NCBI RefSeq assembly: GCF_003614185.1
Contig: NZ_KZ987724.1
Location: forward strand, 4,656,036 to 4,720,035
Origin: Paenibacillus aceti
GTDB lineage: Bacteria; Bacillota; Bacilli; Paenibacillales; Paenibacillaceae
DNA length: 64,000 nucleotides
Reading direction: 5' to 3'
Position numbers and translations under genes: made by a program
In this document: positions 36,253-44,705 of the stretch, piece by piece
Numbering within the stretch: position 1 is the first letter of the stretch
How the letters are laid out: the number at the start of each line of letters is the position of its first letter
Notes under the pieces: model-generated
The model's database searches: none
The model's input: only the letters and a program-made list of their open reading frames with translations
Told to the model about the DNA's origin: nothing

Positions 36253-37000
36253 ATATATATATTTTGGAGGATAATCTGATCCAGCAGCAACGGCTGGAAC
36301 GAATCGTCAAGGAGTTATGCCTCAACAATCAAGTCCGTTACCGGAACCTGTTCTCGACAGCCAAACCAGATCATTTATTGGCGCAAATCGAGAACGCTGC
36401 CGATCATCAGCTGTATTTTCTGGATCTAGAGATTAAAAACGAGAAGCATACCGGGCTTGAAGTGGCGCAGGGAATCAGGCGAATAGACCCATATGGGACG
36501 ATTGTTTTTGTCACTACGCATTCGGAGCTGGCGCCCAAGACGTTTGCTTATCGGGTAGCAGCTCTGGATTTTATTGAGAAGGACCTGCCGGAGGCTGAAT
36601 TTATCCAGAAGGTAGAGGCTTGCTTCTTGCTGATGAACGCAGAACCGTCCCTGTAAGCTCTGACCTGTTTTCTTTTGAGAATAAATACACCAGCTTTCAA
36701 ATTCCTTTTTCAGAAATTTTATATTTTGAGACGATGGAAATCGCACATAAAATAAGATTGATTGCGAAATCCAGAACGTTCGAATTTTACGCTGAAATGA
36801 ATGAAATCGCAGAGTATGATGAGCGTCTCTTTCGGTGCCACCGGGCATTTGTCGTCAACCTGGCGAATATCAGATCGATTGATAAGAAGAACAGGATCGT
36901 CTTGTTCGACCATGGCCTGAGCTGTTCTGTCTCGAGAAGATTGCAAAAGGAAACGATTGAAAAAATGGAGTCCCTGAGGCAAAGGGAGTTTCCTAACTAA
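36249..37000 (+). pseudogene. AgrA/LytTR-family response regulator, split by a frameshift
   Basis: The receiver domain (36249 to about 36625) has the acidic cluster E7-D8 and the phosphorylated Asp at 59 (LYFLDLEI), and then reaches a stop at 36654. The LytTR DNA-binding domain continues in another frame from about 36620 to 37000 (SDLFSFENKYTSFQIPF, then LFRCHRAFVVNLANI). Joining them needs one extra base near 36624-36626, which would give a continuous AgrA-like protein of about 250 aa. It could be a true mutation or a sequencing error. The partner kinase gene overlaps it and looks intact. Confidence 0.8.
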
Positions 37001-37012
37001 CATTACATATGA

Positions 37013-37487
37013 AGGGGCTGTCCAATAAGCCTCTAAAATAAAAAGTTGGTCGGAGAAACGTCATGTTTTCTGTCCAACTTTTTTGTGGGCCAAAGCCACA
37101 ATCCCAAACTCCGTATTTATTCGCGTCGGCTTCGATCCTTGTACCATCTATTAAGCTTGCGTGGCGCAAGAGACAAACACGGATGTTCAGGACTCTCCGC
37201 TGATCTAGCGGTCACAAATGTCCGTTAGAGCCTGTAAACGACAACTACCCGCCTCTAACGGACACTTTGACCCTTAGAAGCACAAAATGCAATTTTTCAC
37301 GACAATTTCCCTTGTAATGGACATTATTGTCCGTTACAAGGGCGGGATGCCACAGAATCAACGCTAACGGACATTTATGTCCGTGTCCGAGTGATCTGGC
37401 CAGAACAGGGGATGTTCACATCTTTGGGCACGCAAAAGAGGCGTCTTTCAAGTCGGAAGATCCACTTTTGAGACAACCCCTTCTTTT
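37013..37487 (-). mobile_element. IS1182-family relic, internally deleted
   Basis: The ends are imperfect inverted repeats, AAGGGGCTGTCCAATAAG at the left and AAGGGGTTGTCTCAAAAG read inward from the right. On the minus strand near 37090-37160 a fragment translates to IDGTRIEADANKYGVWDCG, the DGTxIEAxANxY motif of IS1182-type transposases, without a full gene around it. A dyad element of family E lies in the middle. A hairpin at 37040-37084 (AAAAAGTTGG/CCAACTTTTTT) near the left end may terminate the regulator transcript. The 661-bp stretch 37001-37661 holds nothing else recognisable. Confidence 0.65.
37206..37387. repeat. Dyad element, family E (TAACGGACAT heads)
   Basis: Heads start at 37206, 37256, 37315 and 37365, spacings exactly 50, 59 and 50. 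Each head is itself near-palindromic (TAACGGACATTTATGTCCGT). TGATCT occurs at 37201-37206 and again at 37392-37397, a possible 6-bp target duplication. The element lies inside the IS1182 relic. Confidence 0.75.
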
Positions 37488-37661
37488 TTTAATGAATACC
37501 GTTGATGAAAGTTAAAGGACTGTTGGCGATGTAAGCATCCCAAACGGGAGAGAAAAGCCTTACCCTATGAGTGAAGCAAGAGGCAGGCGTAGATCTTTTC
37601 ACATCTTATAAGTGGCTTGATCTGGTGCTTCATCTAAACAGGATTAAGGAGAGAAAAGCTG

Positions 37662-38354
37662 ATGGACACAATGATCGAAATTAATCGGTTATCAAAAGCA
37701 TATAAAGGCGAAGAAATCGTGTCGGATGTTACCATGCATATTGAGAAAGGGGAAATCTACGGTTTCCTCGGGCCGAATGGCGCAGGCAAAACAACCATCA
37801 TGAAAATGATTCTGAATTTGGTCAAGCCCACGTCAGGCGAAATTCGCATACTCGGGCAGCCTGTATCCCATATGTCTTATCAATACTTGAAGCATATTGG
37901 CAGCATCATTGAATATCCGGTTTTTTATGATCGTCTCACAGCGGTTGATAACCTGAAGCTTCATTGCAAATATATGGGGTGTTCAAGCGAGAAACGTATT
38001 CCTGAAGTGCTTGGAATTGTTGGTTTAAACGGGGTACAGCATAAAAAAGTGCATGAATTTTCGTTAGGGATGAAGCAGCGATTGGGAATAGCCAGAGCGA
38101 TCATTACAAACCCGGCTATTCTAATTCTGGACGAGCCGATCAATGGTCTGGACCCTGTCGGGATCAAAGACATCCGGATTCTATTGTTGAAGCTGAAGAA
38201 TGAGTACGGCATGACCATTCTAGTCTCCAGCCATATTGTGTCAGAGATTGAATCGGTTGCGGATACGATCGGGATTATTAACCAAGGGGAGCTGCTTAAG
38301 GAAGTGAAATGTCGGAGATCCGTGAAGAGAGCAATCTTGAGGAATATTTTCTAA
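37662..38354 (+). CDS. BcrA-like ABC transporter ATPase, C-terminus lost by a frameshift
   Basis: 230 aa. Walker A is GPNGAGKTT, the signature FSLGMKQRLGIARA, Walker B ILILDEPINGLDP, and the switch histidine SSHI. The type is that of bacitracin/lantibiotic resistance exporters. After ELLKEVK the frame runs into an unrelated tail. One extra A in the AAA at 38307-38309 would restore MSEIREESNLEEYFLKLIHR, the usual family ending, with a stop at 38386 overlapping the permease start. The ATPase core is complete, so it may still work. Its neighbours are the AgrC/AgrA-like genes and permease 38379. Confidence 0.85.
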   Translation: MDTMIEINRLSKAYKGEEIVSDVTMHIEKGEIYGFLGPNGAGKTTIMKMILNLVKPTSGEIRILGQPVSHMSYQYLKHIGSIIEYPVFYDRLTAVDNLKLHCKYMGCSSEKRIPEVLGIVGLNGVQHKKVHEFSLGMKQRLGIARAIITNPAILILDEPINGLDPVGIKDIRILLLKLKNEYGMTILVSSHIVSEIESVADTIGIINQGELLKEVKCRRSVKRAILRNIF

Positions 38355-38378
38355 AACTGATTCATAGGGGAAACGAGC

Positions 38379-39080
38379 ATGTTTAAACTGATAAAAATCG
38401 AATGGAAAAAAAATCAGATAGCAGGATACGGTATCAAAGCCGTGATTAGTATGGTGATTATTTTTGTACTGGTGGCAGGGATGGCATTAATGTCAAATGC
38501 CCAGGATGAGCCTATGTTCTACAATTTTGCAGATTTCATGTCGCTTGCGAACATCTTCATCCGCATTACCTTTGTCGTTTTTTCGGGCATTCTGATTTCC
38601 AGACTGGTGATTGAAGAATATAAGAGTAAGACGATGCAGCTCTTGTTTACGTATCCCTTACAGCGTAAAAAGATCATCCAGGCCAAGTTAATGATTGTTC
38701 TCGGTTTCTGTTTCGCTAGTATTGTCATTTCCACCTTGCTCATTGAAGGAGTGACGGTTTTATTGAATCCGCAGCTTCACTTTTTCGAGGTTCCTGCAAC
38801 AATGAAAGATTTGTTTGCCATCGTTCCTTCAATCCTGATTGCTTCTGCCATGACAGCCGGATTAAGTCTTATCTCATTGTTCTTCGGCATGCGTAAAAAC
38901 TCCACTGCAGCTACTATTACGAGTTCAGTCATTATAGGAACGCTGTCCAATGCAATGGTCTCTAATGGCAGCAGCTCCGCCAGTATGTTTCAATTTATCG
39001 TCATACCAGCGATTCTTTGTTTGTTCGGATTAGCCGTTGCTTATTTATCGTATCGTAGAATTAATAGAATTGATGTTTAG
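38379..39080 (+). CDS. BcrB-like ABC-2 permease
   Basis: 233 aa with six membrane helices. It begins with the short amphipathic MFKLIKIEWKKNQI typical of lantibiotic-immunity/bacitracin permeases, followed by EEYKSKTMQLLFTYPLQRKKI in the first cytoplasmic loop. It should pair with the ATPase at 37662. The start overlaps the restored ATPase reading frame by eight bases. Confidence 0.82.
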   Translation: MFKLIKIEWKKNQIAGYGIKAVISMVIIFVLVAGMALMSNAQDEPMFYNFADFMSLANIFIRITFVVFSGILISRLVIEEYKSKTMQLLFTYPLQRKKIIQAKLMIVLGFCFASIVISTLLIEGVTVLLNPQLHFFEVPATMKDLFAIVPSILIASAMTAGLSLISLFFGMRKNSTAATITSSVIIGTLSNAMVSNGSSSASMFQFIVIPAILCLFGLAVAYLSYRRINRIDV

Positions 39081-39088
39081 AGGAGAAC

Positions 39089-39409
39089 ATGATGAAGACG
39101 AATAAATGGATTTTGATATTCTTGGTAGTTGTAGTAGTAGGAGTACTTGTGATCGGATTGACAGTTGGCTCAGAGAAGCTGGAGATCGTTAAGCAGATAC
39201 CAGCGGATGAAATTCAAAGCATTGAAATCTTTAATGATTCATGGGATGTTGAAGTGAAGTCATCTACAGACAATCAAGTACACGTTGATATTAAGGGGAA
39301 GCAGAAGGATAAAAAGAAGATTCCGGTGGCAGTAACTCATCAAGATCATAAATTAATCATTCAACAGACGAGCCAAATGGGAGGGGCTTTCTCCATCGAC
39401 ATCAAATAG
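39089..39409 (+). CDS. Short membrane-anchored DUF4097-like protein, probably truncated
   Basis: 106 aa: one N-terminal membrane helix (WILIFLVVVVVGVLVIGL) and an outer beta-rich part (IEIFNDSWDVEVKSSTDN, then VAVTHQDHKLIIQQ) that looks like the first strands of a DUF4097 beta-solenoid. Family members are usually more than twice as long, so this one seems cut short. It follows the permease by eight bases with GAGGAG before the ATG. DUF4097 proteins often accompany such ABC or Lia-type genes; the role is unknown. Confidence 0.6.
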   Translation: MMKTNKWILIFLVVVVVGVLVIGLTVGSEKLEIVKQIPADEIQSIEIFNDSWDVEVKSSTDNQVHVDIKGKQKDKKKIPVAVTHQDHKLIIQQTSQMGGAFSIDIK

Positions 39410-39521
39410 AGGATTAGCGCTGAGGTGTGATAAATGTCATCGGACAAAATAGCTAAAATTTTGAATAATAGGGGGAGATAGCTCTAATGAGAAAAGTCAC
39501 ATAGGAAGGAGCGTGAGATCA

Positions 39522-39740
39522 TTGGCACTGAATCGTGGAGCAGCGGATCAAGACTATATCATTGAGCAGGTGGTCCAATTATTTCAATGCAGGGCTCTTT
39601 GGAGCGAGGGTCGTCCATGCCTGGAGTATGATAGTCTAGAGGAACTGGACAGAGTATCTGAATACGTCCGCACCCAGTTCGGTATGGACCTTTTTGATGT
39701 GTTCTTCACAGCGGTGGAGAGCCTTCCGCCAGAGGAGTGA
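39522..39740 (+). CDS. Small conserved-looking hypothetical protein
   Basis: 72 aa from TTG 39522, placed by GGAAGGAG ten bases upstream (the in-frame GTG at 39513 touches that site). It is acidic and helical, with CLEYDSLEELDRVSEYVRTQ and a Phe-rich C-terminus. No family is recognised. A real ribosome site and codon use like the neighbours support it as a gene. Confidence 0.55.
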   Translation: MALNRGAADQDYIIEQVVQLFQCRALWSEGRPCLEYDSLEELDRVSEYVRTQFGMDLFDVFFTAVESLPPEE

Positions 39741-39766
39741 TTCCTCAGAGGATACATACCTGTCTC

Positions 39767-39949
39767 TAACGAAACTGTGGAGCGCTATTGTGCGAAAAAC
39801 AAGGGCCATTTGATTCTAATGAAACTACATATCGTTATTTGAGCCAAATACGGACTAAAGTACGGTAAATTGGCATGATAGCGATACCCTGTTTCATTAG
39901 AAATCAAAACGGCCCTTTTTGGTGTAAATAGCGATGCTACGTTTCGTTA
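39767..39949. repeat. Dyad element, family A, complete copy
   Basis: Forward heads start at 39767 (TAACGAAACTGTGGAGCGCT) and 39817 (TAATGAAACTACATATCGTT); inverted heads span 39876-39899 and 39926-39949. Spacings are 50, 59 and 50, total 183 bp. It fills the gap between the 39522 gene and the convergent metallo-hydrolase, with CTCTAA at the left end and TTAGAG at the right. Confidence 0.85.
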
Positions 39950-39953
39950 GAGT

Positions 39954-40814
39954 CTACTCGATCTCCAGTCCATCCCAAGTGACAGTAATCGGGCAAGGGA
40001 AGTCCTGCTTGGCGAACCAGTCTGTCAGCTCGGCATGCGTCGAAGTGTAATGGTTGATGTGGGTCAGGTAAATCCGCGACCCTGCATGCAGCGTTCCTTG
40101 CGCCAGCAATTCGCGGAACAGCTCCATACAGCTGAAGGCATCCAGATGCCCATCCGGATGGAGCCCGCGCCCCTCAGTTAGGCCGAAGGTGCACTCGCTG
40201 ATCAGCACATCCAGCGCCGCGCCCTCCAACGCCTTGAACGTATCCGGTAAATACCAGCCTGTATCAACGCCATAGTAATACTTCTTCCCATCGGCCATTT
40301 GCAGCAGATAGTTGGCGCAGTTCTCGCCCATATTGCCGATATGGTTGCCGCGCAGCGGCGTGACCGTCATGCCAGCGATCTCCGCAGGCTCATTGAACTC
40401 CAGCTTGTGAAAGGCGATGATACCGCGCTTCTCCAAATCCGCAGTCATGCCCTTGATGATCGGGCGGCTCTGCCGATAGAAATCGACGACCTCATAGGCC
40501 TGGTCGGTGAAATAATAATGCAGCGGCTCCGCCTGGCGCTCGATCGCCATATTGCGGACGTTCATCATCATGTGATTCAAATGATCTTCATGAGTATGCG
40601 TGACCAGCACTTGCCGCAGCTTGGTGAAGTCCCCATATTCAATCGCCTGCTGGAAGGAATCCGCACTCAGATCGATGCATACCTGCTCATTAATCCGGAA
40701 CATCGAACGGCGCCGTATCTCCACGCCACCTGTTCGCCGGGCGTTGTCGCATACCGGACAGGAGCAGAAGGGATTCGGAATCCCCTCCGCCGCACTCGTA
40801 CCATAAAATCTCAT
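39954..40814 (-). CDS. Metallo-beta-lactamase-fold hydrolase, PhnP-like
   Basis: 286 aa. The metal-binding motif HTHEDH is intact; GNHIGNMGENCANY and ISECTFG supply further ligands. An N-terminal GTSAAEGIPNPFCSCPVCDNA with its cysteine cluster is typical of PhnP-like phosphodiesterases. The product probably cleaves a phosphodiester or related bond; the substrate is unknown. The ATG at 40814 has GAAGGGG upstream. It follows the importer operon at 42487-40850 on the same strand after 35 bases and may be co-transcribed. Confidence 0.85.
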   Translation of the reverse strand: MRFYGTSAAEGIPNPFCSCPVCDNARRTGGVEIRRRSMFRINEQVCIDLSADSFQQAIEYGDFTKLRQVLVTHTHEDHLNHMMMNVRNMAIERQAEPLHYYFTDQAYEVVDFYRQSRPIIKGMTADLEKRGIIAFHKLEFNEPAEIAGMTVTPLRGNHIGNMGENCANYLLQMADGKKYYYGVDTGWYLPDTFKALEGAALDVLISECTFGLTEGRGLHPDGHLDAFSCMELFRELLAQGTLHAGSRIYLTHINHYTSTHAELTDWFAKQDFPCPITVTWDGLEIE

Positions 40815-40849
40815 GTTGAATTTCCCCTTCCCATCATCAGAGGATAAAA

Positions 40850-42487
40850 TTATTGCTGATTCCAGCGGTCATAGGCTGCTTGGTAAATCGCAAGATATTT
40901 ATCCAAATGCATTTTATTTAGCGTACTCACATAATTATCCCACTCATCCAGCGATTTGGCACCTGTAATGAACTTGACGACCTGCTCTTCGGTGTAGGCT
41001 TCGATATCTGTTGCATAAGTGCTCAATTGGATGTTCTCATCTTCGGAGAAATTCGGAATCATCAGCTTCTCGTCCGGAACGAGATAAGGGCGAACCACGT
41101 CCTTGTTAGCGATCATCTCTGGCAGGACGGCTGCGCTCTGATCGACCTTCTGCGTAACACGCTGCGGAATTTGTCCACCTTGGAAAATAGTATAATCCGA
41201 CAGCGCCTCATCCACAGTAAGCCCATTAGGGTTATTCGCATATTCATCCTTCAGCTTATAGAAGCCGTCGCTATCAATCGTGTAGGTGACGCCTTCAATG
41301 CCGAGACGAGCCATCGCGGTTCCTTCCTCGCTGAGGAAATAATCGGCCCAGCGGAGCGTAGCTGCCGGATTCGTATTTTTGCTAGTGATGACGAACGAGC
41401 CGATATCCCGAACCTTAGGACTGACGTTCGCCCAATAGATGTCGCCCTCGACCGCCCGCATGACGGGGTTTTGCACATAATCACTGCGGTTGTTTCCCAT
41501 CCAGAGGTTGTTATTGCCCTTTGCTACATAGCCGATGCGTGCCTCATCCACCTTGGCTACGACCTGATTCATATCTTGGGAGAATATCTCTTTGTCGATC
41601 AAGCCCTCTTCCCAGAGCTTATTGAAATAGCTCAGCATATCCTTGAATTTCTCATCTGTAGCGATATACCGGACCTTGCTGTTATCATCAACATCCATAT
41701 AAGGCGCGATCATGCCTGAATTCCCGCCAAATCCCCAGCTTCCATAGAAAGATCTGAAGAACTCATTGCCGTTGCTAGCCTTCTCTTTATAGCCGGAGAG
41801 CGGAATTTCGTCCGCCTTTTGGTTGCCGTTCGGATCCTGCTCCTTGAACGCCTTCAGCACCTGGTAGAATTCATCCATCGTCGTCGGCATCTCAAGTCCC
41901 AGCTTGTCCAGCCACTTCTTGTTAATCCAGGAGGAGGCAATCCGTCCATCGGCCTCGCTTATATTCGGGAGCGAGTAGATATGACCATCGGCGGAGGTGA
42001 TCGATTTGCGAATCCCTTCATCCGCTTCCATCAGTGCCGATAAATTCGGTGCATATCCGGCCTCGATCAGCTCATCGAGCGGAATAATCTGGCCAGCCGC
42101 GGCATAAGAAGCGATTTGTTGGGAAGACAGCCCGGCCCGCATGACGAAGTCAGGCAGATCATTGGAGGCGAACAGAAGATTTCTGCGCTCTTCAAAGGCA
42201 TTCTGCGGCACGCAATCCCAGTCGATGATGACATTGGATTTGGATTCATAGTCTTTCAGCCCTTTATGCTCATTCCAATCGGTAACGAGCTCATATTTGG
42301 CGACCAGCCCTTGAAGGTGAACGGGCTGATCGGCGATCGGCATCCCGCTCTTCGTAATATTGGCTGCGGCTTTCGTGTCATTAGCTGCGGTGCCTTCATT
42401 CCCTTTGCTAGCCGTTCCGCAGGCGCTTAATGTAAGGAGTGAGGCAATTTGTACCAGCGTGATCAGCAAGACTAGTCTCTTTTTCAT
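40850..42487 (-). CDS. Extracellular solute-binding lipoprotein, LplA-like
   Basis: About 545 aa. The signal peptide ends at the lipobox LSAC with the modified cysteine at residue 23, and a Lys/Asn/Thr-rich linker follows. The fold and length match the protein at 4488 (compare FKEQDPNGNQKADEIPLSG with FKEQDANGNGDPNDEIPFS, an EF-hand-like calcium loop). The ATG at 42487 is preferred because the one at 42499 touches GGGAG. It is third in the minus-strand operon after permeases 43441 and 42524. Confidence 0.9.
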   Translation of the reverse strand: MKKRLVLLITLVQIASLLTLSACGTASKGNEGTAANDTKAAANITKSGMPIADQPVHLQGLVAKYELVTDWNEHKGLKDYESKSNVIIDWDCVPQNAFEERRNLLFASNDLPDFVMRAGLSSQQIASYAAAGQIIPLDELIEAGYAPNLSALMEADEGIRKSITSADGHIYSLPNISEADGRIASSWINKKWLDKLGLEMPTTMDEFYQVLKAFKEQDPNGNQKADEIPLSGYKEKASNGNEFFRSFYGSWGFGGNSGMIAPYMDVDDNSKVRYIATDEKFKDMLSYFNKLWEEGLIDKEIFSQDMNQVVAKVDEARIGYVAKGNNNLWMGNNRSDYVQNPVMRAVEGDIYWANVSPKVRDIGSFVITSKNTNPAATLRWADYFLSEEGTAMARLGIEGVTYTIDSDGFYKLKDEYANNPNGLTVDEALSDYTIFQGGQIPQRVTQKVDQSAAVLPEMIANKDVVRPYLVPDEKLMIPNFSEDENIQLSTYATDIEAYTEEQVVKFITGAKSLDEWDNYVSTLNKMHLDKYLAIYQAAYDRWNQQ

Positions 42488-42523
42488 AATCGTAAGCATC
42501 TCCCTTTTGATATAGTTGGCTAT

Positions 42524-43426
42524 TTAACCCTTCAGAGCTCCGATCATCATGCCTTTGACGAAGTATTTCTGAAGGAAAGGATACAGCATCAGAATCGGTA
42601 CGCTTGAGACGATAATTACAGCGTATTTAACGCCCTCGGCCACGAGGAATTTACTCGTATCCATCTCAATGGAGTCCATCATGACATTATCCGATTGGTT
42701 CATCACGAGGATTTCCCGGAGGAATAGCTGTAATGGATAGAGAGTACGGTCCTTGAGATAAATCATCGCTTCGAAATAAGAGTTCCAATGATAGACGGCA
42801 TAGAACAGGACGAGCACGGCCATAATCGGTGCGCAGAGCGGCAACACAATGGAGAAGAAGGCGCGTATGTTACTGCATCCGTCGATATAGGCGGATTCGT
42901 AAATCTGCTCGTCGATGGTCGTCTCCAGAAAAGTGCGAGCCACGATCATATTGTAGACATTGATCGCTGTCGGCAGGATCAGGGCCCACATGGAGTTATA
43001 CATGCCCAGATTGCGAACCAGCAGGTACATCGGCACGATACCCCCGCTGAAGAACATCGTGATGGTGAAGAAGATCATGCAGGATCGGCGCCAAGGGAAA
43101 TTCCGCCGCGACAGGGGGTAAGCCCCCATCATGGTCAGTGAGATATTGACGGCCGTCCCGAGCACCGTATACAGAATCGTATTGCGGTACCCGATCCAGA
43201 TTTCATGATTCATGAATACTCGTTGGTAGGCCTCCAGATTGAACCCTTTTGGAATCAGACCGATATTCCCGGAAATGACCAGCTTGGGATCGCTGAATGA
43301 GGCACTGACTACATAGAGGAGCGGATATAGAATAGCCAGCACCAGAATCCCGATCAAAATATAAGTTATAGTCAGGAATAAGCGATCCCCATGAGACTCC
43401 CTGATTCGCTGTGAAGCTGCTTCCAT
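42524..43426 (-). CDS. CUT1 sugar ABC transporter permease, LplC/YtcP type
   Basis: 300 aa, six membrane helices, EAA loop ESAYIDGCSNIRAFFSIVLP and the KGMMIGALKG ending of LplC-like permeases. AAGGAGGG precedes the ATG, 14 bases after the partner permease gene. It is the paralogue of the product at 3557 and works with 43441 and the lipoprotein at 40850. Confidence 0.9.
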   Translation of the reverse strand: MEAASQRIRESHGDRLFLTITYILIGILVLAILYPLLYVVSASFSDPKLVISGNIGLIPKGFNLEAYQRVFMNHEIWIGYRNTILYTVLGTAVNISLTMMGAYPLSRRNFPWRRSCMIFFTITMFFSGGIVPMYLLVRNLGMYNSMWALILPTAINVYNMIVARTFLETTIDEQIYESAYIDGCSNIRAFFSIVLPLCAPIMAVLVLFYAVYHWNSYFEAMIYLKDRTLYPLQLFLREILVMNQSDNVMMDSIEMDTSKFLVAEGVKYAVIIVSSVPILMLYPFLQKYFVKGMMIGALKG

Positions 43427-43440
43427 GGTTGTCCCTCCTT

Positions 43441-44400
43441 CTAGAACAGACTGCTGCTGCTATAGCGCTTGGCTATCTTGTTGGCGGCTAACAGCAGGAC
43501 GATGTTAATAACGTTGTTGAAGAGCCCCACGGCGGTAGAGAATCCGTAATCCATATTGATTAGACCCGTCTTATATGCGTAGGTAGATATAACCTCAGAT
43601 GCTTCGATATTCAGACTGTTCTGCATGAGGAGAATGCGTTCGTAGCTCAGGGTCATCATTTTCCCCATCTGCAGAATGAATTGAATAACGATTGTAGGCA
43701 TAATGCAGGGCAGATTCACGTGAATGATTCGCTTGAACCGGCTCGCCCCGTCGATTTGTGCGGATTCATGCAGCTGTGGGTCAACCCCGGATAAAGCCGC
43801 GATGAAGATGATGGAATTCCATCCGCTATTGCGCCATACATCGGAGCCTACATAGACCCCGGAGAAATAGCTAGGAGAGGTCAGGAAGGGAATTGGCGCG
43901 ATCCCGAGCATCTCCAGAATGTTATTGATATAACCGTTCTCTCCGGCAAGGAATAGATTAATGATGCCGACGAAGACAACGGTTGAGATGAAATAGGGTG
44001 CATAGGTGATCGTCTGGAACGTCTTCTTCAGCCGCTCCCGTCGGATCTCGTTGAACATGAGCGCGAGAATGATCGGAATCGGGAAGCTGATGCAGGTCTT
44101 AAGCAGATTAATGACCAGGGTGTTCTTCAAAATGCGGGTGAATTGGAATGATCCAAACAGCCGCTCGAAATTATCCGCTCCGATCCAGGGGCTCGCCGTG
44201 ATCCCAAGGGCTGGATTGAAGCGTTTAAAAGCAAGCTGTACCCCATACATCGGACCGTAGCAGAAGATAAGGAAATAGAGGATGACGGGAATGATGAAGA
44301 TCAGATAATCCCAATTGTTCCGCATCCTCAATCTTTTACTGCGGCTTCTGCGAGCGGGTTCGATGTATGAAGCAGATGCAGCCTTGGCCTTTGCAGGCAT
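43441..44400 (-). CDS. CUT1 sugar ABC transporter permease, LplB type
   Basis: 319 aa. A basic N-terminal tail (ARRSRSKRLRMRNN) is followed by six membrane helices and the EAA loop ESAQIDGASRFKRIIHVNLP. It is the first gene of the minus-strand importer operon, preceded by AAGGAGG. The AraC regulator at 44706 diverges from it and is the likely activator. No ATPase gene is present. Confidence 0.9.
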   Translation of the reverse strand: MPAKAKAASASYIEPARRSRSKRLRMRNNWDYLIFIIPVILYFLIFCYGPMYGVQLAFKRFNPALGITASPWIGADNFERLFGSFQFTRILKNTLVINLLKTCISFPIPIILALMFNEIRRERLKKTFQTITYAPYFISTVVFVGIINLFLAGENGYINNILEMLGIAPIPFLTSPSYFSGVYVGSDVWRNSGWNSIIFIAALSGVDPQLHESAQIDGASRFKRIIHVNLPCIMPTIVIQFILQMGKMMTLSYERILLMQNSLNIEASEVISTYAYKTGLINMDYGFSTAVGLFNNVINIVLLLAANKIAKRYSSSSLF

Positions 44401-44705
44401 AGGATAAGCCTCCTTAGCAGATCAAATGGTGTAATTTTTTCTTGTGTATCAAAACCGAGACCGGCGCCGGAATCGCGTTTCTATGGCCTAGATATTAAAG
44501 GAGCTGGCGCACCTTGAGCAATCATTGTTAATTGACTTTTCCAGCAGGGATTGATGTTTCGCAGGAAATGGCACCCGGCAATTTTGTTAATGGCTCGTCA
44601 ATTTTTGCTTTTTTCGGCAGATCAATTGATAACCCTCGGCAAAATACGTATACTCGAAATGATCTTTTTTTACATATCTCATCATGATCATGGGAAGTGA
44701 CTATT
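44401..44705. other. Divergent promoter region between importer 3 and its AraC regulator
   Basis: This 305-bp gap holds no gene. It is AT-rich near 44590-44700 and has several short direct and inverted runs, but I see no operator that I can name. Confidence 0.4.

Noticed and set aside
37040-37500. Small plus-strand frames in the 37001-37661 gap
   Set aside because: They lie across an IS relic and a dyad element and lack start signals.
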